Below are positions 50,142 to 59,077 of a stretch of DNA of 64,000 nucleotides, piece by piece. The stretch's first letter is position 1. Each line of letters opens with the position of its first letter. The position numbers were made by a program, and so were the translations under genes. The notes beneath the pieces were generated by a model. The model saw only the letters and a list, made by a program, of their open reading frames with translations. It did no database searches and was not told the DNA's origin. The DNA comes from Desulfoprunum benzoelyticum (GTDB lineage Bacteria; Desulfobacterota; Desulfobulbia; Desulfobulbales; Desulfocapsaceae), in the NCBI RefSeq assembly GCF_014201505.1, contig NZ_JACHEO010000004.1, positions 108,125 through 172,124 on the forward strand, in the 5' to 3' direction.

Positions 50142-50177
50142 AAAAACGCCAACTGTTGATAAACAGTTGGCGTTTTT
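50142..50177. terminator. Bidirectional terminator after the tRNA-Ser genes
   Basis: AAAAACGCCAACTGTT and AACAGTTGGCGTTTTT arms with a 4-base loop; ends the tRNA transcript and, on minus, the SH3-protein gene. Confidence 0.9.
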
Positions 50178-50204
50178 AGTTAAAAAGCCACTCCAATCTG
50201 GATT

Positions 50205-50660
50205 TCAGGTTCCCCAGAGAAGATCCTGCTGAATCCATCCAGATAGGCCGGACTGATGTCGTATTTTTCGCCACTGCCCCTTTTTATCTACAACGGCAAA
50301 GACTACGCCATAATATGCCTGTCCAACAACCTTGAAATTAGTACCGGGACCTGAGCGGATATTGATTTTACTCTTCTTCCCTTGATTTACAGCGACAATC
50401 GCATGAGGTGTCGTGGCAAGTAGTTGTTTTGATACCCATCCAACCTCGTTTTGAAAATCTCTGACCTGGGCCCAATCTCCTTTCTTTTTCAAAACCTTAA
50501 GGGGAAATCCTTTACTGTAGACACATTTGACACTGTAATTTTGACCCGGTCCGGATCGAAGGTTCAGCTTTTGGGATTTTACAGATAGCATTTCAGCCAT
50601 TAAGTTGGCGGGATTGAGTATGATGAAAACGAAGAGACTATAAAGTATAAGAAATCGCAT
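50205..50660 (-). CDS. Exported protein with two bacterial SH3 domains
   Basis: 151 residues: signal peptide (about 1-22, ending NLMAEM) and two SH3b domains (about 25-85 and 95-150). The first has LNLRSGPGQNYSVKCVYSKG and WAQVRDFQNEVGWV; the second INIRSGPGTNFKVVGQAY and SGLSGWIQ. SH3b repeats of this YgiM type bind peptidoglycan or proteins in the periplasm. The gene follows parB on the same strand (34 bases), so it may be read in the parAB transcript. Confidence 0.85.
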   Translation of the reverse strand: MRFLILYSLFVFIILNPANLMAEMLSVKSQKLNLRSGPGQNYSVKCVYSKGFPLKVLKKKGDWAQVRDFQNEVGWVSKQLLATTPHAIVAVNQGKKSKINIRSGPGTNFKVVGQAYYGVVFAVVDKKGQWRKIRHQSGLSGWIQQDLLWGT

Positions 50661-50694
50661 TTTTGCCTTAAGTTATCCTTGTGAAAGTAACCCG

Positions 50695-51564
50695 TCATGC
50701 ACTGACGATGAGGGTGATGAGACGTTCCAGGTCATCAAGAGAATAGTATTCTATTTCAATTTTTCCACGGTTTCCGTTTTGAACGATAGATGTTCGGGAG
50801 TGAAGTTTATTTGTCAGTTGATTGGTCAGTGTCGTACAGTATGAACCGGGAATTTCATTTTCCTTGAGGTTTTTCTGCTTCGTCTTTGACCGAGAGGAGA
50901 TCGAAACATTGCGAACGAGTTGTTCGGTCTGCCTGACGGAAAGATTTTTGTTGATAATACTATCCCGGATTTCTCTGAGTTTGAGAGGGTCTTCAATAAG
51001 TTTTAATAACGCCCTTCCATGTCCTTCGGAGAGAAGTCCTTCGATAATATCTGATTTGACAAATTGAGGAAGATGCAATAACCTCAGCATGTTGGTAATG
51101 GTTGACCTGTTTTTTCCAACTCGTCGAGCCGTTTCTTCCTGGGTATATCCAAATTTTTCTATGAGCTTATTGTATGCCTCTGCTTCTTCAAGGGGATTGA
51201 GGTCGGTTCGTTGAATATTTTCAATCAAGGCCATTTCGAGAAGTGAGTGTTCATCTTCAACTTCGAGAACTACAACCGGAACGGTTGAAAGGTTAGCCAA
51301 TTTGGATGCTCTGAGCCGACGTTCTCCGGCAATAAGTTCAAAGAAACCTGGTTGAGTGGTGGATTGAGCGACGATCAGGGGCTGAATAACCCCGTTTTCC
51401 TTGATTGAATCTGATAGCTCCTGTATTTCACGATCGTTGAACGCTGTCCGTGGTTGATGTTTGTTCGGAACAATATTTTCAACATCACATTGAAAATATT
51501 TCTCTTCCTGATCTTTGCCAAAGAGCAGACTTGCCCCTAATCCCAAACCGGTTTGTTTTGCCAC
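50695..51564 (-). CDS. parB: Chromosome-partitioning protein ParB
   Basis: 289 residues from a GTG at 51564, behind AGAGGA. The GTG gives the typical start VAKQTGLGLGASLLFG and a 4-base gap to parA; an ATG at 51678 would overlap parA by 110 bases. CTPase/N-terminal motif is ELIAGERRLRASK with ENIQRTDLNPLEEAEA, then the helix-turn-helix TQEETARRVGKNRSTI and a C-terminal dimer domain. ParB loads on parS and spreads as a CTP clamp. An exact parS lies 970 bases upstream. Confidence 0.95.
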   Translation of the reverse strand: MAKQTGLGLGASLLFGKDQEEKYFQCDVENIVPNKHQPRTAFNDREIQELSDSIKENGVIQPLIVAQSTTQPGFFELIAGERRLRASKLANLSTVPVVVLEVEDEHSLLEMALIENIQRTDLNPLEEAEAYNKLIEKFGYTQEETARRVGKNRSTITNMLRLLHLPQFVKSDIIEGLLSEGHGRALLKLIEDPLKLREIRDSIINKNLSVRQTEQLVRNVSISSRSKTKQKNLKENEIPGSYCTTLTNQLTNKLHSRTSIVQNGNRGKIEIEYYSLDDLERLITLIVSA

Positions 51565-51568
51565 TGTT

Positions 51569-52348
51569 TCAATTCCTCTGTAGAGAAAGAAATTCTTTGG
51601 CGAGTGCGGTATAGTATTTTGCCCCTGTGGAAAGGTTGTCATAGGCGAAAATTGTCTGCCCATGACTTGGGGATTCACTCAACCGCACATTTCTCGGGAT
51701 AACTGTCTTAAACAACTGATGAGCAAAATGTTTCGAAATTTCGTCTGCTACCTGATGGGTGAGCTTGTTTCTTTTGTCGAACATGGTTAACAATAAGCCC
51801 TCAATATACAGATCGGGATTCAAGGATTTTTTGACCGACCTAATAGTTGATACTAACTGGGCTAGTCCTTCCATCGCAAAATATTCGCACTGCATGGGAA
51901 TGAGAACTGAATCCGCCGCCGTCAGGGCGTTTATCGTAAGAAGTCCGAGCGATGGTGGACAATCGATGAAGAGATAATCATAACTGTCACAGAGATGATT
52001 TGATAATACCGTCGCAAGTTGTTGTTCACGGTGTTTTATTGAAACGAGTTCAATTTCTGCTGCGACCAGGTCTATGTTGGTTGGGATGAGATCAAGGTTT
52101 TTGAAAGCGGTTTGCTGGATTATTGTTTCTGTGTGGGCCCCAGCAGTAAGTGCATGGTACAGGTGTTGACTGTTTTTGGGAACGACAACCCCTAAACCGC
52201 TGGAAGCATTTCCCTGGGGGTCTGAATCTATCAGGAGGACCTTTTTCTTTTTTAAGGCCAGCGCGGCAGCTAGATTTATTGCGGTTGTGGTCTTGCCAAC
52301 TCCACCTTTTTGATTGGCAATTGCGATGATTTTCCGTTTTACATTCAT
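51569..52348 (-). CDS. parA: Chromosome-partitioning ATPase ParA
   Basis: 259 residues; deviant Walker A in IAIANQKGGVGKTTTAINLA and Walker A-prime/B in YDYLFIDCPPSLGLLTINAL. It forms ATP-dependent dimers on nucleoid DNA that move ParB-parS complexes. ATG at 52348 is preferred by family alignment; an in-frame ATG at 52360 adds 4 residues. It begins the parA-parB transcript. Confidence 0.95.
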   Translation of the reverse strand: MNVKRKIIAIANQKGGVGKTTTAINLAAALALKKKKVLLIDSDPQGNASSGLGVVVPKNSQHLYHALTAGAHTETIIQQTAFKNLDLIPTNIDLVAAEIELVSIKHREQQLATVLSNHLCDSYDYLFIDCPPSLGLLTINALTAADSVLIPMQCEYFAMEGLAQLVSTIRSVKKSLNPDLYIEGLLLTMFDKRNKLTHQVADEISKHFAHQLFKTVIPRNVRLSESPSHGQTIFAYDNLSTGAKYYTALAKEFLSLQRN

Positions 52349-52530
52349 ACAGCGTCCCATAAATAACTATCCATTGTGTACTGAAGCTACTATTAATCCA
52401 TCTTGAGAACTCAAACAACAGGTAATTGAAACATCTTGATGGCATTTGTTTCGATTTTAGTAGGGATCTGGTTCGAAAGGTACTTTAAATCAATTTTCGA
52501 ACAAATATATAAAGTGGTCATTCGCTTGTG

Positions 52531-52546
52531 TGTTTCACGTGAAACA
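52531..52546. other. parS centromere site
   Basis: TGTTTCACGTGAAACA is a perfect 16-base match to the canonical chromosomal parS palindrome. It lies 183 bases upstream of parA and 19 bases upstream of the preferred nadB start, in the intergenic region. Confidence 0.93.
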
Positions 52547-52565
52547 TTCAACCACGGTGAAGAAT

Positions 52566-54215
52566 ATGGAGTGTGACTTTTTGATCGTTGGCAGTGGTAT
52601 TGCGGGGCTTTCGTTTGCATTGCGGGCTTCAAGGTTGGGTAGTGTTGTTATTATAACAAAAAAAGAGGGAAATGACACGGCGACCAACCTGGCTCAAGGT
52701 GGGATTGCCGCGGTGACCTCTACTATGGATACATTTGATCTCCATGTTCAGGATACATTGCAGTCTGGAGCCGGCATATGTGATGAGAGAATAGTTCGTT
52801 TGGTTGTAGGTGATGGTCCGGAACAGGTACGAAATCTTATCGAGGTTGGTGTTCAGTTTGTAAGGGAAGGAGGAAGCAAGGACTCACCCTTGAGTCTTGG
52901 ACGAGAGGGCGGACATTCGCGCAGAAGAGTGGTACACGCTCACGATCTCACCGGCAGAGAGATAGAAAGAGCTCTGTTGGAAAAAGTGAAAGAAAATCCG
53001 AATATTCAACTTTTTGAGAATTCTATATGTGTTGATCTGCTCATTGTGCCGAAATCGAAAACGGGAAAGATCAAAACATGTGTCGGCGCCTATGTTCTAA
53101 AGCAAGAAGGCGACGACATCGTGCCGTTTCAGGCTAAAAGAACGATACTGTGTACCGGTGGTGCAGGCAAGGTGTACCTTTATACAAGCAACCCGGATAT
53201 CTCGACTGGTGATGGCATTGCCATGGCCTTCAGGGCCGGGGCAGAAGTTGCGAATATGGAATTTGTTCAATTTCATCCAACATGCCTCTACCATAGGGAT
53301 GCGAAAAACTTTCTTATTTCTGAAGCAGTACGTGGAGAAGGAGCAATACTGGTTGATGAATCCGGTAACCGATTCATGCATAAATATGACCCGGAACGGA
53401 TGGAACTCGCCACCAGGGATACTGTGGCAAGAGCGATAGACGAAGAGATGAAGAAAACGGGAAAGGATTGTGTCTTTCTCGATATCAGCCATAAGGATGC
53501 TGGTTTTCTTCGAAAGAGATTTCCGGGAATCTATGCCAAATGTAAGGAATACGGCATAGATATTACCAAGGATCGAATACCTGTTGTGCCGGCGGCCCAT
53601 TATCAGTGTGGTGGTGTGGTGACCGATGAGTGGGGAAATACAACGATTGACGGATTGATGGCCTTAGGCGAAACTGCATGTACAGGATTGCATGGGGCAA
53701 ACAGATTGGCAAGCAATTCCCTTCTGGAGGCAGTCGTTTACGCTAATAAGGCCTTCCTTTACTGCGAAAAAGAACTTTCCAAGATCAAAGCGAACAAAAA
53801 AACAGATATCGATTTGTGGAAATCTGGAAATGCTACCAGCCTTGATGAAGAAATACTGATAAACCACAACTGGGATATTATCAGAAGAACGATGTGGAAC
53901 TATGTCGGGATTGTAAGAAGAAAAAAACGACTGCTTCTGGCACAGAAACGGATTGCTGAAATACAGCAGGAGATTGAACAGCATTATCAGGATTATCGGG
54001 TAACGCCGAATATGATCGAGTTGAGAAATATTGCGCTTATTGCCTCGCTTATCATTATGGCTTCTTTGAAGAGAAAGGAATCGAGAGGTCTTCATTACAT
54101 TATCGATTATCCTGAAAAAAAAGAAAGCTGTCAGAAATGGTATGTTTTTAAAAAGGTCGTTGATGCAGTTGGGCATGAGGGTGTCAATGTTCGAACTAAA
54201 AAAATATCGTCTTGA
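52566..54215 (+). CDS. nadB: L-aspartate oxidase
   Basis: FAD enzyme that makes iminoaspartate for NAD synthesis; fumarate can replace oxygen in anaerobes. 549 residues from the ATG at 52566. FAD motif DFLIVGSGIAGLSFALRAS, active-site region NLAQGGIAAV, HDLTGREIERALL and, near the end, NRLASNSLLEAVVYA. A GTG at 52530 would begin inside parS and extend the frame by 12 codons; I prefer the ATG, where the FAD fold starts. nadA and nadC are not adjacent. Confidence 0.95.
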   Translation: MECDFLIVGSGIAGLSFALRASRLGSVVIITKKEGNDTATNLAQGGIAAVTSTMDTFDLHVQDTLQSGAGICDERIVRLVVGDGPEQVRNLIEVGVQFVREGGSKDSPLSLGREGGHSRRRVVHAHDLTGREIERALLEKVKENPNIQLFENSICVDLLIVPKSKTGKIKTCVGAYVLKQEGDDIVPFQAKRTILCTGGAGKVYLYTSNPDISTGDGIAMAFRAGAEVANMEFVQFHPTCLYHRDAKNFLISEAVRGEGAILVDESGNRFMHKYDPERMELATRDTVARAIDEEMKKTGKDCVFLDISHKDAGFLRKRFPGIYAKCKEYGIDITKDRIPVVPAAHYQCGGVVTDEWGNTTIDGLMALGETACTGLHGANRLASNSLLEAVVYANKAFLYCEKELSKIKANKKTDIDLWKSGNATSLDEEILINHNWDIIRRTMWNYVGIVRRKKRLLLAQKRIAEIQQEIEQHYQDYRVTPNMIELRNIALIASLIIMASLKRKESRGLHYIIDYPEKKESCQKWYVFKKVVDAVGHEGVNVRTKKISS

Positions 54216-54332
54216 CAGTTGTCGCGGAGAGAACAAGTGTATTATGATTAATAATGATCGGATGTTGTATCTGAGCTGGATATCCGTCTTGATGATTATC
54301 ACGGATAAATTTTTAAAAAGAGGAGGCGTACG

Positions 54333-54773
54333 ATGAAACGAATGGCTGTTGTTCTGGCGTTGTCTATTTTTGCACTATCGTCCTGTGGTGGACAACTTAC
54401 CAAAGGACAGGCTGGCGCTGGTATGGGCGCGGCAGGAGGGGCGGTTGTCGGTCAAGCGATTGGAAAGAGTACGGAGGCAACGCTGATCGGTATGGCGGTT
54501 GGAACGATGCTTGGCTATATCGTTGGCAATGAAATGGACAAATTCGATCGTCAGCAACTCAACAACGTGTACGAGACCGGTGTCTCTGGCCAGCCGAGTG
54601 CCTGGCACAATCCTGATAGTGGCAACAGGTACTCTGTCACACCGCAACCCGCCGTCCAGGGGCCCCGTGGTACGTGCAGAAGAGCAGAGATTCAGGCTGT
54701 TATAGACGGACGGAGGGAAACGACATATTCTACGGCATGCCGCGATGATTATGGCCAGTGGGTGCTGCAGTAG
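54333..54773 (+). CDS. Glycine-zipper outer-membrane lipoprotein
   Basis: 146 residues. A lipoprotein signal ends ALSSC (Cys18). A Gly/Ala-rich glycine-zipper follows (about 26-65: AGAGMGAAGGAVVGQAIG, then LIGMAVGTMLGYIVGNEMD). The C-terminal part (GTCRRAEIQAVIDGRRETTY then STACRDDYGQW) resembles rickettsial 17-kDa surface antigen-type proteins. Two cysteines there could form a disulfide. GAGGAGGCG lies 5 bases before the ATG. LspA at 13462 could process it. Confidence 0.82.
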   Translation: MKRMAVVLALSIFALSSCGGQLTKGQAGAGMGAAGGAVVGQAIGKSTEATLIGMAVGTMLGYIVGNEMDKFDRQQLNNVYETGVSGQPSAWHNPDSGNRYSVTPQPAVQGPRGTCRRAEIQAVIDGRRETTYSTACRDDYGQWVLQ

Positions 54774-54830
54774 GCCGGCGCTGATCGTTGTCGAGCGCTG
54801 TGTGATCAGGTTCTGATAGTTTGAGAATCA

Positions 54831-54865
54831 GGAAGGAGGCGGCGAGGTTCCTCCCGCCTCCTTCC
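54831..54865 (+). terminator. Strong stem-loop after the lipoprotein gene
   Basis: GGAAGGAGGCGG and CCGCCTCCTTCC form a perfect 12-bp stem with an 11-base loop. No T-run follows, so it may be a rho-type or 3'-end-stabilising hairpin. Confidence 0.5.
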
Positions 54866-55192
54866 ATCCCCTCCCGTGTACACAGCACAGATTTATATGC
54901 TGTGGATTACAAAGCACATTGAAAACGTCTGCGTTGGTCTGTAAACTGAAACCAATCTCAGTTGCAGCGAATGACACCTCTTCCATCAGTCACGTTTCGC
55001 TTTCGTCCAGCAAGGTTTTTAGCATATCGAGATGTTTGATACACCATCGCCTGCTCTTGCGATTTCCGGTCGTTACCCTCCTCAGCAGTGATCACTGATA
55101 TTTCAATCACAATTTCCGCTTCTTTTATTGCCATCGAAATTCGAGTGTCGCTGAAAGACGACCTATGGGCTATGCCTGGTATTAAAAAAGAA

Positions 55193-55226
55193 AAGGCCCG
55201 CTGATTCATTGAATCAGCGGGCCTTT
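55193..55226 (-). terminator. Terminator of the tRNA-Lys/tRNA-Glu transcript
   Basis: AAAGGCCCGCTGATTC and GAATCAGCGGGCCTTT form a perfect stem with a short loop; on the minus strand a T-rich run follows. Confidence 0.9.
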
Positions 55227-55230
55227 ATAT

Positions 55231-55308
55231 TGGCGTCCCCAACCGGATTTGAACCGGTGTTGCCGGCGTGAAAGGCCGGTGTCCTGGACCTGACTAGACG
55301 ATGGGGAC
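55231..55308 (-). tRNA. tRNA-Glu (UUC)
   Basis: 78 bases including CCA. Acceptor GTCCCCA pairs with TGGGGAC, anticodon loop CTTTCAC (TTC), T arm CCGGTTCAAATCCGG. It follows tRNA-Lys by 10 bases and shares its promoter. Confidence 0.95.
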
Positions 55309-55318
55309 TCGTCTGTGA

Positions 55319-55394
55319 TGGTGGGTCGTGCGCGACTTGAACGCGCGACTCTCTGCTTAAAAGGCAGATACTCTACCGACTGAGTTAACGACCC
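55319..55394 (-). tRNA. tRNA-Lys (UUU)
   Basis: 76 bases including CCA. Acceptor GGGTCGT pairs with ACGACCC, anticodon loop CTTTTAA (TTT), D arm TTAACTCAGTCGGTAGAG and T arm CGCGCGTTCAAGTCGCGC. Confidence 0.95.
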
Positions 55395-55407
55395 TGCAAA
55401 GTGCAAT

Positions 55408-55436
55408 CTTATACAAAGCCATTATTCACATGTCAA
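55408..55436 (-). promoter_or_regulatory. Promoter of tRNA-Lys and tRNA-Glu
   Basis: Read on the minus strand: consensus TTGACA at 55436-55431 and TATAAG at 55413-55408, with 17-base spacing, about 14 bases before the tRNA-Lys 5' end. Confidence 0.75.
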
Positions 55437-55688
55437 TATAAAAAAATACAATTGCATTGTTTCTATCATCAGCGTTTGCTTTAGTCAAGCTGGATTCTTT
55501 CTGGCGTATTAGATGATTAGCCTTGCCGTGATTGAAGCTGGAATGGAAATATCTTTCCTGCACTAATACGTTGTCGCCTCCACATCGGTGTTATATGATA
55601 GGTGTCAACCTGCATCGTTGTTAGTGGTACATCAATTCATTTTCAATCAGATAAATTTCAGCTGAACAAGAGGATAGACTGGTAGCAA
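55437..55688. other. AT-rich spacer before the rdgC-like genes
   Basis: About 250 bases with no gene; several short direct AT-rich repeats but no clear hairpin. It must hold the promoter of the rdgC-like pair. GAGGAT lies 18 bases before the ATG at 55689, too far to be an ideal Shine-Dalgarno. Confidence 0.4.
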
Positions 55689-56294
55689 ATGGGATTTTTA
55701 AAAGGAACAGCAAGTTTTGTCCGTTTTCGAGTCGAAGGTGATTTACCGCCCTCCCCCATGGATTTTATCGCTGAACGGGTTTCCTCCTTCTCCTTTCGCG
55801 ATATTGATGACAGTTACGATGAATATTCCATTGGTTGGGTGTCGGTAATGAATATGTTTGATTCGGCATTTAACTATTCATCACACCTTTGTGGAGACTA
55901 CGTTGTACTCGCTCTTCGGATCGATGAACGAAAGGTCTCGTCGGCGATACTCAAGAAACTTACCCAGAAAGAAGAGGAGCGGGTAAAACGAGAAAAACAA
56001 ATCCCGAAAATCAGCCGTACAATGAAGGTTGAAATCCGCGAGCGAATCAAAACCGAGCAGATGCGAAAAGCAATCCCTCTTCCTGCCGTGTATGACGTGT
56101 GCTGGAATCTAGCAGATTCGACGCTCTTCTTTTTTTCGACCAGTAAAAAAGCGCAAACGGTGTTGGAAGATTTTTTCAAGGAGAGTTTTGGCTTGCTCCT
56201 TCGCCAGCAAACGCCGTACACAATCGCGGAACAGCTTCTTCCTGGTCGATTGTCGGAAAAACTTCCATCCCTTTCTCCTGCATTATTTTTATAA
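55689..56294 (+). CDS. rdgC: RdgC-like protein, N-terminal half
   Basis: 201 residues. It resembles the N-terminal two-thirds of deltaproteobacterial RdgC: MGFLKGTASFVRFRVEGD, SIGWVSV, DYVVLALRIDERKVSSAIL, a charged helical stretch, then VYDVCWNLADSTLFFFSTSKKA and FFKESFGLLL. RdgC binds DNA as a ring dimer and modulates RecA. In relatives the protein continues directly into the part that here forms the next ORF, in another frame; the gap has stops in each frame. So the gene is split, or decayed. Confidence 0.7.
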   Translation: MGFLKGTASFVRFRVEGDLPPSPMDFIAERVSSFSFRDIDDSYDEYSIGWVSVMNMFDSAFNYSSHLCGDYVVLALRIDERKVSSAILKKLTQKEEERVKREKQIPKISRTMKVEIRERIKTEQMRKAIPLPAVYDVCWNLADSTLFFFSTSKKAQTVLEDFFKESFGLLLRQQTPYTIAEQLLPGRLSEKLPSLSPALFL

Positions 56295-56334
56295 TCACCT
56301 GATGGTTGAATTTTAGTCAAAAGCGGGGTGTATT

Positions 56335-56886
56335 TTGGATTTAGTCGATCTTATCGAAGAGAAACGTTTTATTGGACAGGAATTTCTCACCTGGCTGTGG
56401 TGGAGAAGTGAAGAACGCGGCGGCAGTGTCGAGATCCCGGAGTATGGCGATATCGTTGTTGCCTTTGAAAAGCATATGCTTCTTGAATATGGCGAAGGAG
56501 AGTCGGCCGAAAAGTTGATCTGCAGTGGGTTGAAGGCCGAACTACAGGAGGCGCGTACCGGGTTGCAGGTAGGGAAAAAGCTCGAGCAGGCGAGAGTCAG
56601 GATTGTCAAAGACGATCATGAATACAATTTCACACTTGCAGCCGGGCTCATGGAGTTTCGAAATGTCAGATTACCTAAAACGGCGGGGACGGAATCTGAA
56701 GAGAGTGGGAGCCGTGAGGAAGTCGAAGGCATGATTTTGGAGAGGCTTTTTCTTTACGAGGACCTCGTCCAGACGGTCAATGCCCTGTTCCGTCAATTCC
56801 TTGAGAGGCGGACCAGCGATGAATGGAGCGGTGAACTGGAAAAAGTTCGCACCTGGGTAGTCGATAATCGACACATTGTTTCATAA
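56335..56886 (+). CDS. rdgC: RdgC-like protein, C-terminal half
   Basis: 183 residues starting with TTG (GGGGTG about 6-10 bases upstream): LVDLIEEKRFIGQEFLTWLWW, then EARTGLQVGKKLEQARVRIV and YNFTLAAGL. These correspond to the region following position ~210 in full-length deltaproteobacterial RdgC as I recall it. The C-terminal helices (EGMILERLFLYEDLVQTVNA, then LFRQFLERR) close the family fold. It lies in a different frame from the N-terminal half, 40 bases later, and just 16 bases before gatB. Confidence 0.65.
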   Translation: MDLVDLIEEKRFIGQEFLTWLWWRSEERGGSVEIPEYGDIVVAFEKHMLLEYGEGESAEKLICSGLKAELQEARTGLQVGKKLEQARVRIVKDDHEYNFTLAAGLMEFRNVRLPKTAGTESEESGSREEVEGMILERLFLYEDLVQTVNALFRQFLERRTSDEWSGELEKVRTWVVDNRHIVS

Positions 56887-56902
56887 TACGTAACGGATAA
56901 TC

Positions 56903-58339
56903 ATGGAGTTTGAAACTGTCATCGGGCTTGAAATACATGCCCAGCTGAAAACGGCGTCGAAGATCTTCTGTGGATGTTCCACCGAGTTTGGAGCACCCCC
57001 GAATACCCATACCTGTCCTGTATGCCAGGGAATGCCGGGAGTCCTGCCGGTTCTCAATAGAAAAGTGGTGGAATTCGCCATCCGGATGGGACTTGCGACC
57101 GAGGCAACGATCAACCGGTCAAACCAGTTTGCCCGCAAGAATTATTTCTACCCCGACCTGCCCAAGGGCTATCAGACCTCGCAGTACGACAAGCCGATTA
57201 TCGAGCACGGCCAGGTGGAGATTGAGGTCGATGGTGCGACCAGGATTATAGGCATTACCCGGATGCATATGGAAGAGGATGCCGGCAAACTCGTTCATGA
57301 TGAGCGTGAACCGGTATCGTATGTCGACCTGAACCGTACCGGAACCCCGCTCCTCGAAATTGTCTCGGAACCGGATATGCGGTCACCGCAGGAAGCAACG
57401 GCCTATCTGAAAAAAATTCATGCCATCCTGCGTTATCTCGATATCTGTGATGGCAACATGCAGGAAGGAAGTTTCCGCTGCGATGCCAACATTTCCCTGC
57501 GACCGGTCGGTCAAAAGGAATTTGGAACCCGGACCGAGTTAAAGAACATGAACTCGTTCCGTAATGTCCAGGCGGCGCTGGAATATGAAATCCGGCGACA
57601 GCGGGACCTTCTTCTTGACGGCGGCAAGGTGGTGCAACAGACGCTGCTGTGGAATCCAGATACTGGAAGAACTGAGCCGATGCGGGGCAAGGAGGATGCC
57701 CACGATTACCGTTATTTCCCCTGCCCCGACCTGGTGCCGGTCGAACTCGACGACGAGTGGATCGAGGCGATCCGTGCCACCCTGCCGGAACTGCCCGACG
57801 CCAGGAAAAAAAGATTCATCGCCGAATATGGGCTGCCGCTCTATGATGCCGGAATTCTGACGGGCGAGCGTGAGCTGGCGGATTATTTCGAGCTGGCGGT
57901 CAATTCCGGAGCGGATCCAAAAAAGGTCTCGAACTGGATCATGACCGAACTGATGCGCGAGTTGAAGGGGGAAGCCATCGGCACGTGCCGGATAAGCGCC
58001 CAGCAGCTGGCACAACTCCTTCTGCTGATCGAGAAAGGAACTATCAGCGGTAAGATTGCGAAGACGGTGTTTCAGATCATGTTCGAGACCGGCAAGGATC
58101 CTGAGATCATTGTTCGGGAAAAAAATCTCGTTCAGGTTTCCGATGTCGGGGAAATCATGACCGTCGTGCAGCAGCTCCTCGAGCAGCATCCTGATCAAGC
58201 CAGGGAATTGCGTGAAGGCAAGGAAAAGTTGATGGGATTTTTTGTCGGGCAGCTGATGAAACAAATGAAGGGCAAGGCCAATCCGGCAATGGCCAATGAA
58301 TTGTTCCGTAAGGCGATATTTGGTGACGAGCAACAGTAG
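56903..58339 (+). CDS. gatB: Asp-tRNA(Asn)/Glu-tRNA(Gln) amidotransferase subunit B
   Basis: Kinase/tRNA-binding subunit of GatCAB. 478 residues: [19 protein letters not shown] start, the zinc-site [44 protein letters not shown] and [11 protein letters not shown], then a helical and a YqeY tail domain. It overlaps radC by 1 base (its stop TAG and the radC GTG). gatC-gatA lie 23 kb to the left. Confidence 0.97.
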   Translation: MEFETVIGLEIHAQLKTASKIFCGCSTEFGAPPNTHTCPVCQGMPGVLPVLNRKVVEFAIRMGLATEATINRSNQFARKNYFYPDLPKGYQTSQYDKPIIEHGQVEIEVDGATRIIGITRMHMEEDAGKLVHDEREPVSYVDLNRTGTPLLEIVSEPDMRSPQEATAYLKKIHAILRYLDICDGNMQEGSFRCDANISLRPVGQKEFGTRTELKNMNSFRNVQAALEYEIRRQRDLLLDGGKVVQQTLLWNPDTGRTEPMRGKEDAHDYRYFPCPDLVPVELDDEWIEAIRATLPELPDARKKRFIAEYGLPLYDAGILTGERELADYFELAVNSGADPKKVSNWIMTELMRELKGEAIGTCRISAQQLAQLLLLIEKGTISGKIAKTVFQIMFETGKDPEIIVREKNLVQVSDVGEIMTVVQQLLEQHPDQARELREGKEKLMGFFVGQLMKQMKGKANPAMANELFRKAIFGDEQQ

Positions 58340-59070
58340 TGGAAAAGGAGCTCTGGCAGCAAAAAGGCGAAGGACATAGGGGAAGGCTGCGGGACCGGTT
58401 TCTGGAGAGGGGGCTGGATGGATTTACCGATGCTGAGGTACTCGAACTGCTCTTGACTTTTGGTACGCCCCGATCAGACTGCAAGGAACAGGCACGGGCC
58501 CTGCTGGCATTGTTCGGCAGCCTGGCGGCGGTTCTGGAGGCTCCCGTCAAAGGGCTGCAGAAGGTCGATGGCGTCGGCCCGAAAAACAGCATCGCCCTGC
58601 ACTTTGTTCATGCGGTGGCCCGTCGCTATCTCCGGGAACGGTTGCGGGGCAAACGCTATGTGCATTCATCGCGGGAAGTCACCGATTATCTGCAGCATGC
58701 CCTGCGAGGCCTGAAAAAAGAGGTCTTCATGGCCATCTTCCTCGATTCGTCGCACGCCATAATCGACACGGAGGTCATCGCCGAAGGCACCATCAATGTC
58801 AATACCGTCTATCCCCGTGAACTGATTGCGAGAGCGATCGCCCTCCACGCCGCCGCCCTGATCATCGCTCACAACCACCCTTCCGGCGCACTCAAGCCAT
58901 CTCCCCAGGATCTCCATCTGACCCGAACGCTGTTCATCATCTGTTCATGGCTCCAGATCCAGTTGCTGGATCATATGATCATCGGCGACGGCTATTTCAG
59001 CTTTGCCGATAATGGCCTGATGTCAAGTATTAAGGACGAGAGCTCAGTCCTTCTCACGTCACTGGCATAA
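58339..59070 (+). CDS. radC: RadC-family JAMM protein
   Basis: 243 residues from GTG at 58339, overlapping the gatB stop. N-terminal helix-hairpin-helix-like part (LLLTFGTPRSDCKEQA, KVDGVGPKNSIAL) and a JAMM metal-site IIAHNHPSGALKPSPQD (about 180-196) with the preceding Glu in EVIAEGTIN. The family was named for DNA repair but its true role is unclear. Followed by hemW after 7 bases. Confidence 0.93.
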   Translation: MEKELWQQKGEGHRGRLRDRFLERGLDGFTDAEVLELLLTFGTPRSDCKEQARALLALFGSLAAVLEAPVKGLQKVDGVGPKNSIALHFVHAVARRYLRERLRGKRYVHSSREVTDYLQHALRGLKKEVFMAIFLDSSHAIIDTEVIAEGTINVNTVYPRELIARAIALHAAALIIAHNHPSGALKPSPQDLHLTRTLFIICSWLQIQLLDHMIIGDGYFSFADNGLMSSIKDESSVLLTSLA

Positions 59071-59077
59071 CAGGTTC

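Larger units (their letters stand above)
54774..55230. other. Gap between the lipoprotein and the tRNA-Glu gene
   Basis: About 460 bases. Besides a strong stem-loop near its left end and a terminator on the right, I see no gene. A minus-strand frame (54958-55209) starts inside the terminator and matches no family. Confidence 0.5.

Noticed and set aside
51565..51678. N-terminal extension of parB from an ATG at 51678
   Set aside because: It would overlap parA by 110 bases; the GTG at 51564 has AGAGGA and gives the usual ParB start.
54958..55209. 83-codon minus-strand frame
   Set aside because: Begins inside a terminator hairpin, without a ribosome-binding site or family likeness.
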